64,000 nucleotides of DNA from Planococcus citri (GCF_950023065.1 NC_088679.1:26164001-26228000), one strand, 5' to 3'. Shown: positions 1 through 12,696, counted from the first letter of the stretch. The notes: generated by a model from the letters alone, not told the origin. Numbers and translations: made by a program.

Positions 1-20
1 ACGAGATTGAATTTTTTTAG

Positions 21-86
21 CGAAAAGTATTGCCAGAAACTAAATTTTCGACTAAAATTGACCACTTAGTGCGGGAGAAATCGTAA
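21..86 (+). CDS. Possible last exon of a gene running off the left edge
   Basis: A pyrimidine-rich tract ending TTTTTTTAG at base 20 is a good 3' splice site. The frame that opens there has 21 codons (starting RKVLPETKFSTKIDH, rich in charged residues) and stops at TAA 84-86. Another reading splices at the GT at 83 to an acceptor near 121 and continues in phase to a TGA at 177-179, but that intron would be only 39 bases. The family is not recognised. The upstream part of the gene lies outside the window. Confidence 0.3.
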   Translation, partial: RKVLPETKFSTKIDHLVREKS

Positions 87-249
87 AAGACTCACATATT
101 TTGTTCTATGATTCAATTAAGAAATGATCAACAACGCGCAGTACGTCGAGATGGAAGCGATGAAATTTTGAATATTTGATGAATAAAATTTAAAAACAAC
201 TAATACGTACATATCAATGCAAGTTTGGCAACTAATAATAGATCAAAAA

Positions 250-273
250 GTAAAAACTCCCTTGCAATCAGTT
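250..273 (+). repeat. Copy 1 of the dispersed GCAAAAACYCTCTTGCAATCAG motif
   Basis: First of eleven copies of a roughly 24 bp word. The others start near 4002, 4248, 4645, 6163, 9899, 19159, 32417, 37206, 42964 and 52506. The core carries GCAA and TTGC as short inverted arms. All copies lie on the plus strand; I saw none in reverse complement. Confidence 0.65.
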
Positions 274-1914
274 ACAATCAGTTGAAATTGATGCCTTATC
301 TCTTCTCTAAATTGGTAAGGTAGAGTGGGGTAGTTGCAAAATTGTGACCTCGTGCAAAAAAGTATCATTTTTCTGGTTGTGCAAACTAGGGGATGTCGAA
401 GCAACATCCTTTATCGACATATTCACGTTCACATTCACTGAACCAAAGTTGGCAAAAACTAGCTTGTAAAAATATGCTGTTGAAGAATTATTCAATAGTG
501 CATGAATAATTCGAATATTTTGACGAAAATTTTTTCTGCGCATTTGAATAAAAAATTTGATCCCGAAGTTGGATTACAGATTTCGGAATTTTCGAAAAAA
601 GGGTCGTTCAATCTATCGAAATGGGTTGAAATTTCGGTGAAAAAATCAGAAATTTCTATCTAATTTTTTTGATAACAATTTTGAGTAATTCGAAACCCAA
701 AATTGAGACAAATTTCTTGAGATACGAGTAGAAGGTTATGAGAAAAAAATGTTATATCTATGCTCCATCAAAATGGGTTATTTTGTGCGAATTTCAAATA
801 CGTATTTGAACAAGAAAGTTTTTTGAGCATTTTAAAAGGATTTTGAGCCCAAAATTGTATTGAAATTTTTTTTAGCATTATTGAAGAAATGAGGTCAAAC
901 TTGTGTCATGATATTCGAGATGTTTGAAAAAGTGTCATGCTACCAACTTATCGAAATGAGCTACAATTTCAGGGAAAAATCAGAAATTAAAATTAAAATT
1001 TTTCTGACCACTTTTTGAAAAGCTGCAGTTTTGAATTTTGTTGAAATTATACGAAGGATTCAATTAAGTAAGTACATACTTTTGTAAAAATGCTTTAGAA
1101 TTTTATTAAAAATTAATGAAACGTTTTCATGGAACGGGCATTGGACATGGAGACATACCAAATTAATAAGTTAGGAAATTTAACTCAATGTTGGGCTGAA
1201 AATTCCTCAAAAAGTGCCCAAGAATAGTTTTGATGAAAATTTTTCATTTTCTCCTGAAATTTTAACACATTTTTATATAGGTTGTATACCTTTTTCGAAA
1301 ACCCCGAAAATCACGACCCAATTTTTGGATCAAAATTCTCCAGAAATGCTCAAATAACATTTTTGTCGAAATATTTGAATTTATCGCGAAATGTTAATCC
1401 TTTTGATGAATCACAAGGCCACTTTTAATCGTAGGAATTGTTCATTTTTACTCAAAATTGAAGTTGAGGTCGACTTTGAAATTCGACTACGCCCTATCGT
1501 GTGAGCTGATTTTTGCAAACCTCGGTTCAATTGGTGTAGAAAAAACTCGTTTATGCTATGGATATGCATTTTCCATTTTTGGGCTAAATTTTTGCAAAAA
1601 TACTTGATGGGCAACAGGTGTCTCATAAGGCAACTGCCAACCTGAAGTGAATATATATTCGAAGTGAAGAGGTTGCCTGATTGGTAATCTGTGAGAAAAA
1701 TTATTGGGCTGAATCTATTTTGAAAAAAGGGAGTTTTCAGGCTCCATCCCCTTTTCTGTTGTGCAATTGCAAAAATCCAAAATAGGCCTTCGTCTTTCTG
1801 GAATTTTGTATCTACACATTACTACAAAAGTCTTGACAGAATTTTTTGGGTCATAAAAGTATGTATCAGCCAACGAAACTCTTTTTGCCGAATGAACTGT
1901 AGACTGTTACTTAC
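274..1914. other. Stretch without a supported gene
   Basis: AT-rich sequence with short open frames on both strands, none with a recognisable motif or good splice sites. I see no inverted or tandem repeat of note. Confidence 0.5.
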
Positions 1915-1974
1915 TCTTAGACAAGAATATCGTAGGCTCTAAGAAGTTGAATATGGCATCGACTGAAGTGAAGT
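1915..1974 (-). CDS. Weak candidate internal exon
   Basis: On the minus strand a strong donor (AAGA then GTAAGT) closes a 60-base open block of 19 whole codons (FTSVDAIFNFLEPTIFLSK), preceded by CCAG. It enters in phase 1 and leaves in phase 1. The tract before the acceptor is poor in pyrimidines and no partner exon was found. Chance pairs of splice sites are common in DNA of this composition. Confidence 0.2.
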
Positions 1975-2655
1975 CTGGATTTTAATTTCCCTTCCATCCA
2001 ATCGTACCCTATAGTTGATAAAATAATTTCGTTATTGTGGATCTAAAATCGTGTATTTATACATCTTTTCCACGTTCTTATACTCGTGTAGGTACCTACC
2101 AAATGTAACCAGAGGCATTGTACGTACGATATTTTGGGTAAATTGATTGGCTAGTGTATCGAAACGCGAGTCGAACGCCGATGAACCTTTTATAAAGTCA
2201 TCGAAAATACGGTAAATGTGTAATTATTGTTAATTCCAGAGTTGTCTGGAGTAATGAAGGGTTACAGCTCCTCCTATATAGGTTATTTGTACGCCTACAT
2301 TTTTATTTATTGGGGAATGTGATTTATAAAGAAACAGTCCGGTGGTCTTGGTCTGAAATGTGTGTTTTTTTTATGCTTGCTTCGCTCGGTATGGTACAAT
2401 CTTTGGTTGAAAATCTTCTTTGTTTTGTACATATGTATTTGAATTGTTTGAGTTTTTAAATAGGTAACGTGAAATTGATTTGTTTTAGGCTGATGCTTAG
2501 AATATCATGAAATATTGTTGATAGTGAAATTTTTCAGTTGAAACATTGTGACTGAATAAATTTTTTTCAAACTTTTTACAAATTCGAGAAGTTTGGGTGG
2601 TGAAGGTTAAAGTTTTGAGCCTGAAATTTTTATCAACGTTTTCTTTTCCCCGCCT

Positions 2656-2850
2656 TTACTGTACTAGCTTTCTACATCTGTGAAAAGAATTACAACCCAC
2701 ATCATCGCTCATCATTGCTGAATTATCACATATATTTACTTTCTGCGACTTCAGTGCTTTGAGTTTTGCAATTTCGTTAAGTTCTTCTACGTCCGTCGTG
2801 GTGTGTTTGCGTGAGTTTTGTTCTATGGTGCTCCTATTTGCGTATAGAAT
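2656..2850 (-). CDS. Unrecognised minus-strand open frame
   Basis: A 64-codon open stretch from the stop at 2851-2853 to TAA at 2656-2658, with no obvious ATG near its start. The product is hydrophilic; the middle part (TTTDVEELNEIAKLKALKSQ) looks helical and it ends in CRKLVQ. It could be a last exon, with a possible acceptor ending AATAG near 2840, or chance. The family is not recognised. Confidence 0.22.
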   Translation of the reverse strand: MLYANRSTIEQNSRKHTTTDVEELNEIAKLKALKSQKVNICDNSAMMSDDVGCNSFHRCRKLVQ

Positions 2851-3897
2851 TTATTTCTCGAACAATTTTTAAGCTACTCGAGCACTATAATTTAAGCACA
2901 AATTCCTGTATACGTTGAATTGCCCTTGTTATTACGTATCACAACAGCCCATTCTACGGTTACCATACGTTTGTGTATTTAAGTATATGCACTTATTACT
3001 TAAGCACGGTGCTTTATACTTGTTCAGTGTACGTATGGTGATAAGAATCGTGACAGTTAAATTATACTCATTCGTTTTGATTTTGAGATAATTATTAATC
3101 TTGTCGGTCTAGTTCGAAGTTTTTCGCGATGTTAGGCGCTGCTACGACTATGCTTATGGCTGCTGCTGCTATAGCACAACGGTGGCTTTTAATCACGTCG
3201 TTGTAATCTCTGAAAAATAATGTTAGTATGGTACATGTCGACTAACATGCATTACGTAGACGTACGAATATGTACTGCTGAACGAAATTCGACCATATTA
3301 ACCACAAGCATACTCGTACTACTAGGTGTTTTCTTATTCGTTTGCTATTCGTAAGATGTGGTTCAACTTTTCAACGAGCAGAGCAGAGCAGAGTAGACAT
3401 AAAACATGCATATAGCTGGGTTGAGAGAAAGGTGTGTCGTATGTTGGCTGCTGTAAAGTTCATCGGTGTAATTTTTCATGTTGGATGGTCGAGATTAAAT
3501 CTGCATTTTATGTCGTCGTGATTTTGGCTACCGGATTTTTATAATCAATTTGGACGCTGGGATCGCCATCGGTGTATTAGAACAATGATTGCGTCGTTTC
3601 GTTGAATGCATCACGATGAGTGCCTTTGAAACGAGGCATTGTAATTTAGATTTTGAAGGTGTGTTGAACATGGATATGAAATTGGGAAGAATTTCTATTG
3701 TAGGTACCTATTTGAAATCAGAAAAAGAAAATGAATGAATCAAAATGTTCACGATGAAATGATCTGAAGTGATCTCTGCCCATCAGAATGACTTATTTTG
3801 GTATGCAGTGCACTTCGACGTTTGAAAACGATCAAGAAAAAGGGTATCAAAGTAGCTTTGTAGAAATAAATTGAAAGAACTACTTACAGAAAATAAT
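2851..3897. other. Unique-looking stretch without a supported gene
   Basis: Less repetitive than its surroundings, with many CpG and ACGTA words. A 25-codon frame beginning MLGAATTMLM at 3129 is too short to call. No splice-bounded coding block was found. Confidence 0.4.
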
Positions 3898-4930
3898 TCT
3901 TATTCTTATATTCAGCTATGATTCATTGCTACCGAAGCCGACATTTTCATCTTTAGCAACATTATTGCATAATTAGCTGAATGAAAGAAAAAAGTCGAAA
4001 AGCAAAAACCCTCTTGCAATCAGTGACACTTATCGTGCTTTTTTGATAAGAACTTTGTAAAAATTTCTATTTTGTACTGGAAACGAATGATTTATTATTG
4101 AAACAATGTTTTGTGTTTCGCACCGTTTAACTTCTGATCTATTCTTATTCTCATATTTAGCTATGATTCTTTGCTATAGAAGCCGGCATTTTCATCTTTA
4201 GCAACAATATTGCATAATTAAGCTAAATGAAAGAAAAAAGTCGAAAAGCAAAAACCCTCTTGTAATCAGTGATACTTATCTGGGAGCTCCAGAAATTGGA
4301 TGAGCGGTATCATTTCCCTCCGCTAACGGCATATCTTTCCATATCTTGGAATTAGTCAAATATTTCTCTCATAGATTGGACTGAGTGAGTTGTCTTCGAA
4401 TGTCTAGTTTTGTAATGTTCAATGTTTTTTCGTGCTTTTTTGATAAGGACTCAAAAAATTATTCTGTACTGAAAACGAATGATCAATAATTATTGAAACA
4501 ATGTTTTGTGTTTCGCACCGTTCAGGTCTGATCTATTCTTATTAGTATGTTCAGCTGTAATTCTTTGCTATAGAAGTCGACATTTTCATCATTAGCAACA
4601 TTATTGGGCAATTAAGCTAAATGAATAAAAAAAAAAAGCAAAAAGCAAAAACTCTCTTGCCATCAGTGATACTTATCTGAAAGCTCCAGAAATTGGATGT
4701 GCGATATTATTGGCTTCGTGGATCATTTTCTCAATTTTTTTTCTTTCTGCTAACGGCATACGAGTATCTTTCCATGTTTTGGAATTTGTCAAATAGTACC
4801 CCCACAGATTGGACTGGGTGATTGTCACCGAGTGTCTGATTTTGTAATGTTGGATGTTTTTTCCTGCTTTTTGCAGATAAAGACTTTGAAAAAATTTCTA
4901 TTTTGTACTGAAAACGAATGATTAATTCAT
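3898..4930 (+). repeat. Three-copy tandem array (about 240-395 bp units)
   Basis: Three successive units begin near 3898, 4141 and 4536, each with TTCTTATTC followed by an AGCTATGATTC-like segment. Each then carries AGCAACATTATTGCATAATTA, the dispersed GCAAAAACCCTCTTGCAATCAG motif, a GCTCCAGAAATTGGATG block and TTTTGTGTTTCGCACCG. The first unit lacks the middle block, which explains its shorter length. The pattern fits local duplication of a transposon fragment. Confidence 0.7.
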
Positions 4931-5384
4931 GATTGAATTATATAAAAAAAATGCAAATATGTTGTGAACTTTTTAATTACTTGATTTTGATTTCTTTTAA
5001 ATAATTATGTTGACGAATCAATAGCTGTACCAGTAGTGCACTCTTTTGTGCTTCGCAAACCTTACCTGTGAATAATGAGAGAATCGCAAAGTAACTGAGC
5101 TTAATTTACTTGTTCTACATACGAGTACAATAAGCCAGAGTAATGAATTTCGTGGATTTGAATAACACTTTGAAAATTTCTTCGAAGTAATTGGTTATCT
5201 ATCATATTTTAAAAGCCATTGAAATGAAGTATTTGAAAAATTCAAGACATAAGTCAACTATCATACCTATCCAAATGATAAATCCTCATTATCATCATCA
5301 TCAAAAACCATCAAATCAAGTAATTAATAAAAAGCTCACGACATATTTTCATTTTTTTTTCTATAATTATTGATCACAATTATT

Positions 5385-5495
5385 AATCATTCGGTTTCAG
5401 TGCGAAATTAAAAAGTTTTTTCAAGTCCTTATATTAAAAAGGCACGAAGACATCGAACATTACAAAATCAGACACTCGGTGACGTCATAAATATC
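5385..5495 (-). repeat. Inverted partial copy of the 3.9-4.9 kb array unit
   Basis: The segment containing ACATCGAACATTACAAAATC and GACACTCGGTGACG is the reverse complement of the GTGTCTGATTTTGTAATGTT block at about 4830-4880. With the tandem units this could form a large imperfect stem. Confidence 0.55.
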
Positions 5496-7278
5496 CATCA
5501 TCCGATGATGGCCGTCGTCTTAATCTTTTGAACTACTGATTTTGATCAGAGTGGACTTTTAGCCAGTCTAATGGTTTAAACATGATAATAAGTGTATGGA
5601 AACACTAAATTCAAACCAAAAAAAATTTTTTTTAATATTGAAACATTCGATTATTAATTTTTCAATTTGAGCTTTCGCCAGGAAGGTTAAGCATTGAGCT
5701 GAAAATTTGAAATTTTCCTTCGTTCCTACGTCTTGTTGAAGTCGTCTCAACGTGCATTATTGCTTGGTCTTATCAAATTGTAATGTTGAGATGCCTTTAA
5801 AAGAAAAATGAACTATTATGCCCTGAGAATTTCCGAGTTTTTTTTAAATCGTGTTATTTGTTGTGTACGAGTTGGTCAGGTACCAATTGTATCAATATAT
5901 GTACAATGTTCTATTTCAACAAATAAGCAAGCTCATCTTTACTCCCAGTGATATCATATGTATTTATTCCACACGACAACAGAAATTCTGATTACAACGA
6001 AAATACCCAATATCGAAGCTATAGCAATCGTATTCCTCTTACCCAAGGACCAATGTGTTCTTTTCAATTAAAGACTGGATGTTTTCTGAATTTTGAAAAA
6101 CACATACCTAAAACGTTTTGAACAGATAAAATAATAATGTATTATTGGACCATAGCTGAAAAGCAAAAAATCCTCTTACAATCAGTATAAATATTAATTT
6201 ACTATTTAGTTAAATTTCCCACAAACATTCTGCCTAACATTTTTATTTCAATTTCTCATCCCCCCCCTCCTCTCCCTTTTCTCTTATTCTACGATTGAAA
6301 CTCGAGTAAAAATTTAAGCTCTAGATGCCAGTTTACCATCTCCGGCAATAAAATACAACAACGTTAGGTAGCTAATGAGATGCTATATTCGAGTAAATGG
6401 TCGAGTAAATGCAGCAGCCCAGCGGATGAATCTGTTGTTGTATAGTAACTGGCCCAGCCTTAGTACCTGTCATTGCACATTTATCATTACGTTCATTCGT
6501 TTGCTCTGGTCTTTTAGTCACTTTTTTTTTTTATTACTTTCTTTTCTTTTTCCTCCTGTTATTGTTACGCGCTGCTGGCCACAGAGTTGTATTAGGTATA
6601 CGGTGAACTAGGGACCAGTTTACTCGATTAAAGATCTGATGAGGGAGAAAATACGATCGAGTATTTGAGCAGAGTGATCGTGTGGTGTACAGACTACAGA
6701 CATTTACGATGTTTTAAATACATGGACGTACAACTTGTAGGATGTGCTGGAATATTTAATTCTGGTACTGAGATACTGTTGTTTAAATTGGGGGGGGGCA
6801 GGGATGATTTTGATTCGAACGAATTTTTTAATGATTTGTTGAACGAAATGAATGATTCCTAACCCTCGGTAGATCCGTTGTGATGATAAACATTACGAGA
6901 TTATTAATTTTGGATTAAACTAATCCATGTTGTGTTTTTGTTTTAGGTGAGTACGAATTTTCATCGTAAGAGTTGACGATTAAGTAAGTCATTTTATGAT
7001 TTTAAAAACACGAAAATGTGATTTTTTTATCGTAAGTTGTGGGGAAACGAAGTACATACCATTTCCAGTGGAATGGTAATCAAAATGCGTTGAACATTCC
7101 ATTGAATTGTCCTCGTTGTATTCTGAGTCAGTTTTACCAGTAACCCTAGACATTTTGAGGGTTCTTTAGATGTTACACATTTTCAGAATTATATAATAAT
7201 TCTCAACTGGTTCTAACATGCGCAGGTTGGGATGAATAAAATCATTATGTTGCATGAGTTTCTTGAACTCTCCATCTC
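5496..7278. other. Stretch without a supported gene
   Basis: Contains motif copy 5 (6163-6186). A weak minus-strand exon candidate lies around 6038-6105 (acceptor ...CGTTTTAG, donor TTGG then GTAAGA, 22 open codons), below my calling threshold. A G-run occurs at 6789-6797. Confidence 0.4.
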
Positions 7279-7474
7279 CATCTATGGCATTATCCATCGT
7301 CTTTTGGATTGGACCATATCCCAGCAGCCAATAGGTTTGAAGAAAAAATATTACTTCCTTACCACCATTTCCCAAACATCTATGGCATTATCCATCGTCA
7401 CTTGGATTGGACCATATCCCAGCAGCCAATAGGTTTGAAGAAAAAATATTACTTCCTTACCACCATTTCCCAAA
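7279..7474 (+). repeat. 98 bp unit duplicated in tandem, nearly identical
   Basis: The unit starting CATCTATGGCATTATCCATC at 7279 is repeated head-to-tail from 7377, differing at a few bases (CTTTTGG versus CACTTGG). The high identity implies a recent duplication. A minus-strand frame reads through both copies, so the block may once have been coding, but no domain is recognisable. Confidence 0.85.
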
Positions 7475-8417
7475 GTTAATAGGAGTCCAACAACATGAGA
7501 AAGGCACATAAAACAGGACTCATGCTCGCCAAAGCTTGAAAAAATTGACCATGAAAAAATTTGTTTTCAATTTTTTTTAGGTGTATCAAATTTTTTTTAC
7601 TAGAATAATAATTCTGTGCTCCAGAATTGGCACGCGTAAAAATATTTGAAACAAAATTTCTACGGTAAATTTTTTTTGCTTGCAAAAATAAAATACATAA
7701 GTCATTGAAAAAATATGATTAATGGATAGGTGGAAATTTTTCTTGCAATCTGCAAAGTATTTCACTTTGTCGCTCCAACATTTGTCGTTGGAGCTCTATC
7801 ATCTCAATCAATTTTGCCTCATCATTCCGGAATTGATTGACTGGCGACATGAATTAGGTAGGTACTTACTACTCTCTTCAAATTTGTTTTTAAGAGTGAT
7901 GCAAGTCTCTTAGGAGTCTGAAACCACCCCCAATGGTCGTTTCACACTCGAAAATATCTCTACCAATAACTCAAAGTCAATTTTTCCCACCTTATAACTC
8001 TATTTTATTCTTTTAATAAAACTCACGGTTAACACTGAATTATTTTTGTCGACCAGCCCATCCTCCTCCTCGGACACCGGAACATATTCTTCATTTTCCG
8101 ATTCCGTTAGTCCTTAATCTCACTTTCTTATTCCACGTCATATAAATTATGGAGAAACATTTTTTCGTTTTTAAAAATTTGATTTGTACGCTTTATTGGA
8201 AATAATTTCCATTTTGATTGACTTCGTCTTCGTCATTTTGAGCTAGTTATTAGCATTTTGGTGATTTTTAGAAGCCTACTTACTGTTTAACCCACCGTGG
8301 TATCCGTATGGGAAGGTCATGATAAATTGCCCTTGCTTTTGCACTACCTGTCAGAATGATGCAAAATTAATGAGCGTGTAACATTGATGATAGTTTGGAC
8401 GCTTGCGGTAAAGCTAC

Positions 8418-8554
8418 TCAACCTGCTGAATGGGATGTCGAGTTATTTACAGTAGGTACAAAATCAAGAAGTCGCATGAAGCCTTCACAACCTTTCTTAT
8501 GATGCTCGAGAGCCTCCTTCAATTTCCAGCCATATCTTGGTGGTATGGCAATAC
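8418..8554 (-). CDS. Candidate last exon, unknown protein
   Basis: A strong minus-strand acceptor (TTTTTTCTCTTTCCAAAAG) ends at 8555. From it a single frame of 44 codons runs to TGA 8418-8420. The start (IAIPPRYGWKLKEALEHHKK) is followed by GCEGFMRLLDFVPT. The composition looks coding: charged residues alternate with hydrophobic ones and one face would form a helix. A donor at GTACCT could shorten the exon. It lies 160 bases downstream of the copia-type protease remnant on the same strand, so it could be element debris. The family is not recognised. Confidence 0.35.
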
Positions 8555-8716
8555 CTTTTGGAAAGAGAAAAAATATGCATCAGTGAATGACAATAATTAC
8601 ATCAAAAATTATATGGGGAAATATTTAATCGAACGACAAAAAAGGTGGTTTGAACGACAGGCAAGTCTTACGACAATAAGAGATTTTAATATAGTATTAC
8701 TTTTTCCAAAGTTAAC

Positions 8717-8875
8717 TTATAAAAATAATAACTTTGTCCAACAGAACATATAGGTTAGATTCGTAGATTCCTTGTCTGCTGTCCTCATACTCTGAGGATG
8801 GTCATATTCTATGTAGTTGAATAGCATATTTTGGTTTCCAATTACATGAAAATTGGCACCAGAATCGCGAAGTCC
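8717..8875 (-). pseudogene. Ty1/copia-type Gag-Pol aspartic protease remnant
   Basis: The minus-strand frame contains LRDSGANFHVIGNQNMLF. This matches the copia-type retropepsin signature (D-S-G-A followed by H and an I-x-G-N segment, then LF), where Asp is the catalytic residue, here in GAT at 8864-8866. A few residues on, RTADKES fits the T-x-A-D flap region of the same family. The frame opens after a TAG next to 8875 and ends at TAA 8717-8719, covering only about 52 codons. The preceding frame (to about 9062) is offset, implying a frameshift. No gag zinc knuckle, integrase, reverse transcriptase or LTR was found nearby. It is a short broken fragment. Confidence 0.6.
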
Positions 8876-9062
8876 CTAAAAATACGTTAGATTTTAATTC
8901 GTAATTAATTTTTACATGGTTTTTAAATTGTCTTTTTTTAAAGAAGAGACCAGAGAACCATTTTAAGATGTCGCTGTCTCCATACCAACCGCTTGGGCTG
9001 AACACCAGTGTGCGGGGGAATTTTTCCGTTTTTTCTAAAATTTCTAGATTATTACCTACCAA

Positions 9063-12000
9063 AATATTTAGTTTGAGTAAATCCGAAGTAATCGTCTTTA
9101 AGACGCAGTTTTCTGTCTTCTGATAGTATAATTTTTTTTTAAAAACAATTTTTAAAGTTTACAGCATCTTAGTTTTTTTTTTTTTTTTTTTAATTCGTTT
9201 TTGTTCGATTTTTTTTGTAAATCGCTGGATAATCGTTACACTATTTTGTGTGGTTTAAGCGACAAATACGCAAGCGTGGGCCCAGAAAAAAGAAGTATTT
9301 TCAAGAATGGCATCGAAATACATATTGAAAAAATTATAAGAAACAGATATGGGATTGTTTTTATGAATCATTTTTCATTGTTAGATTGCACAACATGATT
9401 TATTTTTCTACATACAAGTAGGTATTTGAGTATGATCACTGAACAAATCAACTGTATATTACAGTTTAAGTCATAATTCTTGATGATCGTCAAATTTCAA
9501 ACATACTTTCCGAAAACGACAATTGAAAAAAGTACTTACTATATTGGTACTACGTTATTGTGATTTACTGCTGATCATCGAATTGAACTAATTTTTGAAT
9601 TTTTGCATTTTTGCATCAGCAAATAGCCGATGGCGTGTTGATAAAATTTATTTTATTTCATTTAGATCTTTCCAACAGCTACAGTAAAGCCAATTAGGTA
9701 CAGGAGAGACCGTTTATGGTTAATAGGAGATTAAAATTATTTTGTAAACACACTCCAATCGTAAATTTTCATTTTTTCAAAAATTGTCATTAAAAAAAGT
9801 AGAAACTAGTAAACGATTCGACGAGCAAATAGATGAACAAACATCTTTTTGAAAGCAGCAATCTTTTTATTATTCATAGTGTTTACTGACGATCACAAGC
9901 AAAACCCCTCTTGCAATCAGCGAATAGCTGGTACCAGGGCACCTGATTTAGACATGATTTTCTAATTTTCAATTTTTCATTGCTCCTCTCTTCGTCGCAT
10001 TACCTTACTGATAATTTGTTCAAACCGCCCCGGATTGTTCAAACCTTCCTTGTCAATATTCAATTTTCTAGGATCGAAACATTCAAAATCAAAACTTCTA
10101 TCCCTAACTGAGGGTAACAACGATCTTATCTCTATGTCCACTAAAACTTCGAACCCAGATAGAGACAAAACTCTAATCATAATCCACCCACGATCGTACA
10201 TACATATAAACTCTCACGCATAATTTCCTCTTCTTTTTATTCCCTTTTCTTTTTTTTTTTTTCATCACTCAGCTGCAAAAACCATTGACCTACTAACGAT
10301 TTAATAAGCAGCCTTTAAATTACATCGCGCCGCGTATACCATACCTGCCTTATACGCGAACAATTACTCGCTAATACATATTTTCTCGGCGCTCTCGTGC
10401 AAAAGACATTTACGAGGCGTTTAATCTTCTCGAGTAATCTCGCCCTTTGCGTTTCGCCCCCCGCCTCTCCTATACTATAATATCTTTCTTCGTCGTATAT
10501 TACGTTGACAAATAACACGCATGGAGCCGTCGTCGCGTCGAAAAGAAGAAAAAAATTACGTATACATCGAAATTAACCCGGGCTCGGGCTCGGGACCGTA
10601 TACCCGTACCACGCAGACATTTAACGCAAAGTTGAAAAATATCATAAATCGTCAACGACTCTCGACCACGTCGCTAAATTACATCGTTCGCGCGCTATAC
10701 TCAGCTATACACTACGTAGTGTACTTCTCGCTGCTCTGTTCGAAAGTTAACTAAGCGAAACTAGTAGTATTCCAGAGTTTAACCTCGTAAAAACATAAAA
10801 TATTACTTACGAACCATTAAACGCAAATTTGAATCAATTTTCTTAAACTTTTAATACCGTTTAAAGGTTTATAACTATACCAGTTTTTGTCTTTTCCAAA
10901 AAACACGCTGGCAGGGGCACCGAACTACGTATACGATGCCTCTTCCAACTTCTACCTAGTAAAATTTTGAAGTATTCGTGGTATTTTACCAGAGTACAGT
11001 ACGTAATTCGTGTATAGAGAGGTATAGGCGATTGCCCCTTTCTGCAGTCTCTCAACTAATGTGTTCCACCAAAGAGTCGTTAAAGGCTTTTACAGCATTA
11101 GTTCAACCGTCTTTCCCTCTCCCCTCTTACAATCGCGAATTTTCTGATGTAGGTAGTGGGTACTCTGTTATGTTCTGGTAACCGTATAATTATGTACGTA
11201 CTTACTTATTCGAGTTGGAAGATAACTCGTGGATTAATTCGTAATTCGGTATTCTATCGCTTGAAAAATTTTGATTTTCACGGCTTTGCCCCCTCTGATA
11301 AAGTAAATCTGGAGTACAAATCGACTTTTTATCATAATGGGAGGGAATGGATTTTTTATTGTGAGGAGGAGGCAGGGTTTTCGTAGGTAGTGTTTGAAAT
11401 CATAAGGCCTAGAAAATAGGTTACCTCAAGTCCTAGTCCCACCTGGTTGTGGGATTTCGGATGCAGAATCACAATGCCGGCTGCGAAGAAATGATTATAT
11501 GCACGAATTAAATCAAACAAATCATGATTACAACAAACGATGACCATTCCTTCTAAATCTAAACTTCATTGATTACTGATTATTTTGATGCTCTTGAAAG
11601 TTTGGAACTCAATTGATATAAATAGAAGTGATGTTGTGCTAGCTGATATCTTGGTAGAATGGGTGCCATTTTGATTTGGCCCCTCGTTAAGGTCCCATTG
11701 GAACGTGTGCACTGAATAAAAATGAACCCCCTGACACTTGTTAAATTATTGTTCAATTCCAATGCGATTGGCATCTAGTTTATGAAAGCATCAGTTCTTC
11801 GACATCGTTTTGGGCTATCCCTTGCAAGCTCTTTCCGCCTCTCTTATTTAGAAGGTGTGCCCCTCCCCAACCGATTACCTTTATTTTCAAGTGAATCTGG
11901 GGCCCTGGCAAAAGTCAACTTTTCTCTAGCAACTTCCAATTATCGAGTTCTGTAGCTGAAAGAATGCGGTCTGAGTTCGATATTGTACTCGTAACGAAGT

Positions 12001-12690
12001 GGTGCAATCAAAATACTGTTACGTGGAACAGAGTTGAGCAAGTTCGCTGGTGAATGTTCGCGAGCTACACCTAATAAGGATCTTATTTAATTAATTTAAG
12101 CATTACATTTCTCGAAACTTTTTTCACCCTTGAAGTCCACCCTCTCCGCGTAATCGATTGTTACCATTTTCAAGCCGATCTGGAGCCTCCAGCAAAAGTT
12201 AACTTTTCTCCAGCTTTCAAATCACTCCTAAAAAGTGTTGTGCTACTAAAAATTTAATTCTGTCATAAATTCGGCGAGAATTGAAGAAGTTTTGAGTTAA
12301 TTGTTCTGCAAACAGGATCATATTTTCTGCTGCCGAAGTTGATTGCAACGTTTTCAGGAGCGATTTAACATTGCTGAGGAAGAGTCAACTTTTGCTGTAG
12401 GCTGCTGATTGGCTTGAAAATAATGGGAATATGTTGAGGAAATTGGGTTGACTTCAATATGTACATTAATTTTCAGTTTTTCATCTCTACGCGCATGCTC
12501 TGTAGAAAACTGATGCTAATACCTAGGCTATTTCTGCAGTTTTCAAAAATTCGTAAAAAATCGAAGATTTAGTTTACATTTAGAAATTAAGTATAACAAG
12601 TCGAAATAATTGAAAAATAACTCACATATCCATATCATCGTTCATTTGTTGGACCATCTGATCTTTATTGCCGCCAGTTGGACACAGCGA
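9063..12690. other. Long stretch without a supported gene
   Basis: Holds poly-T runs (9170-9195), motif copy 6 (9899-9921), a CpG-richer block at about 10300-10760 with no clear frame, and from about 11880 dispersed repeat words (GGAGCCTCCAGC, GAAGTTGATTGCAACG). I see no splice-bounded coding block with convincing composition. Confidence 0.4.
11880..12425 (+). repeat. Dispersed repeat family with GAAGTTGATTGCAACG
   Basis: Contains GAAGTTGATTGCAACGTTTTC and GGAGC-CTCCAGCAAAAGT words that recur at 13440-13690, around 21890-22060, in three spaced copies at 25430-26180, and near 34360 and 38750. The ends are not sharp, so the element type cannot be named. Confidence 0.55.
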
Positions 12691-12696
12691 ATCGGA

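Noticed and set aside
307..543. 78-codon minus-strand frame
   Set aside because: Length is expected by chance at this composition; no motif, no clear acceptor, hydrophobic Phe/Asn-rich start.
3129..3206. 25-codon frame MLGAATTMLMAAAAIAQRW, signal-like
   Set aside because: Too short, driven by a GCTGCT run, with no splice context.
8430..8753. 107-codon plus-strand frame
   Set aside because: It is the antisense shadow of the minus-strand exon at 8418-8554 and the copia-type protease fragment.
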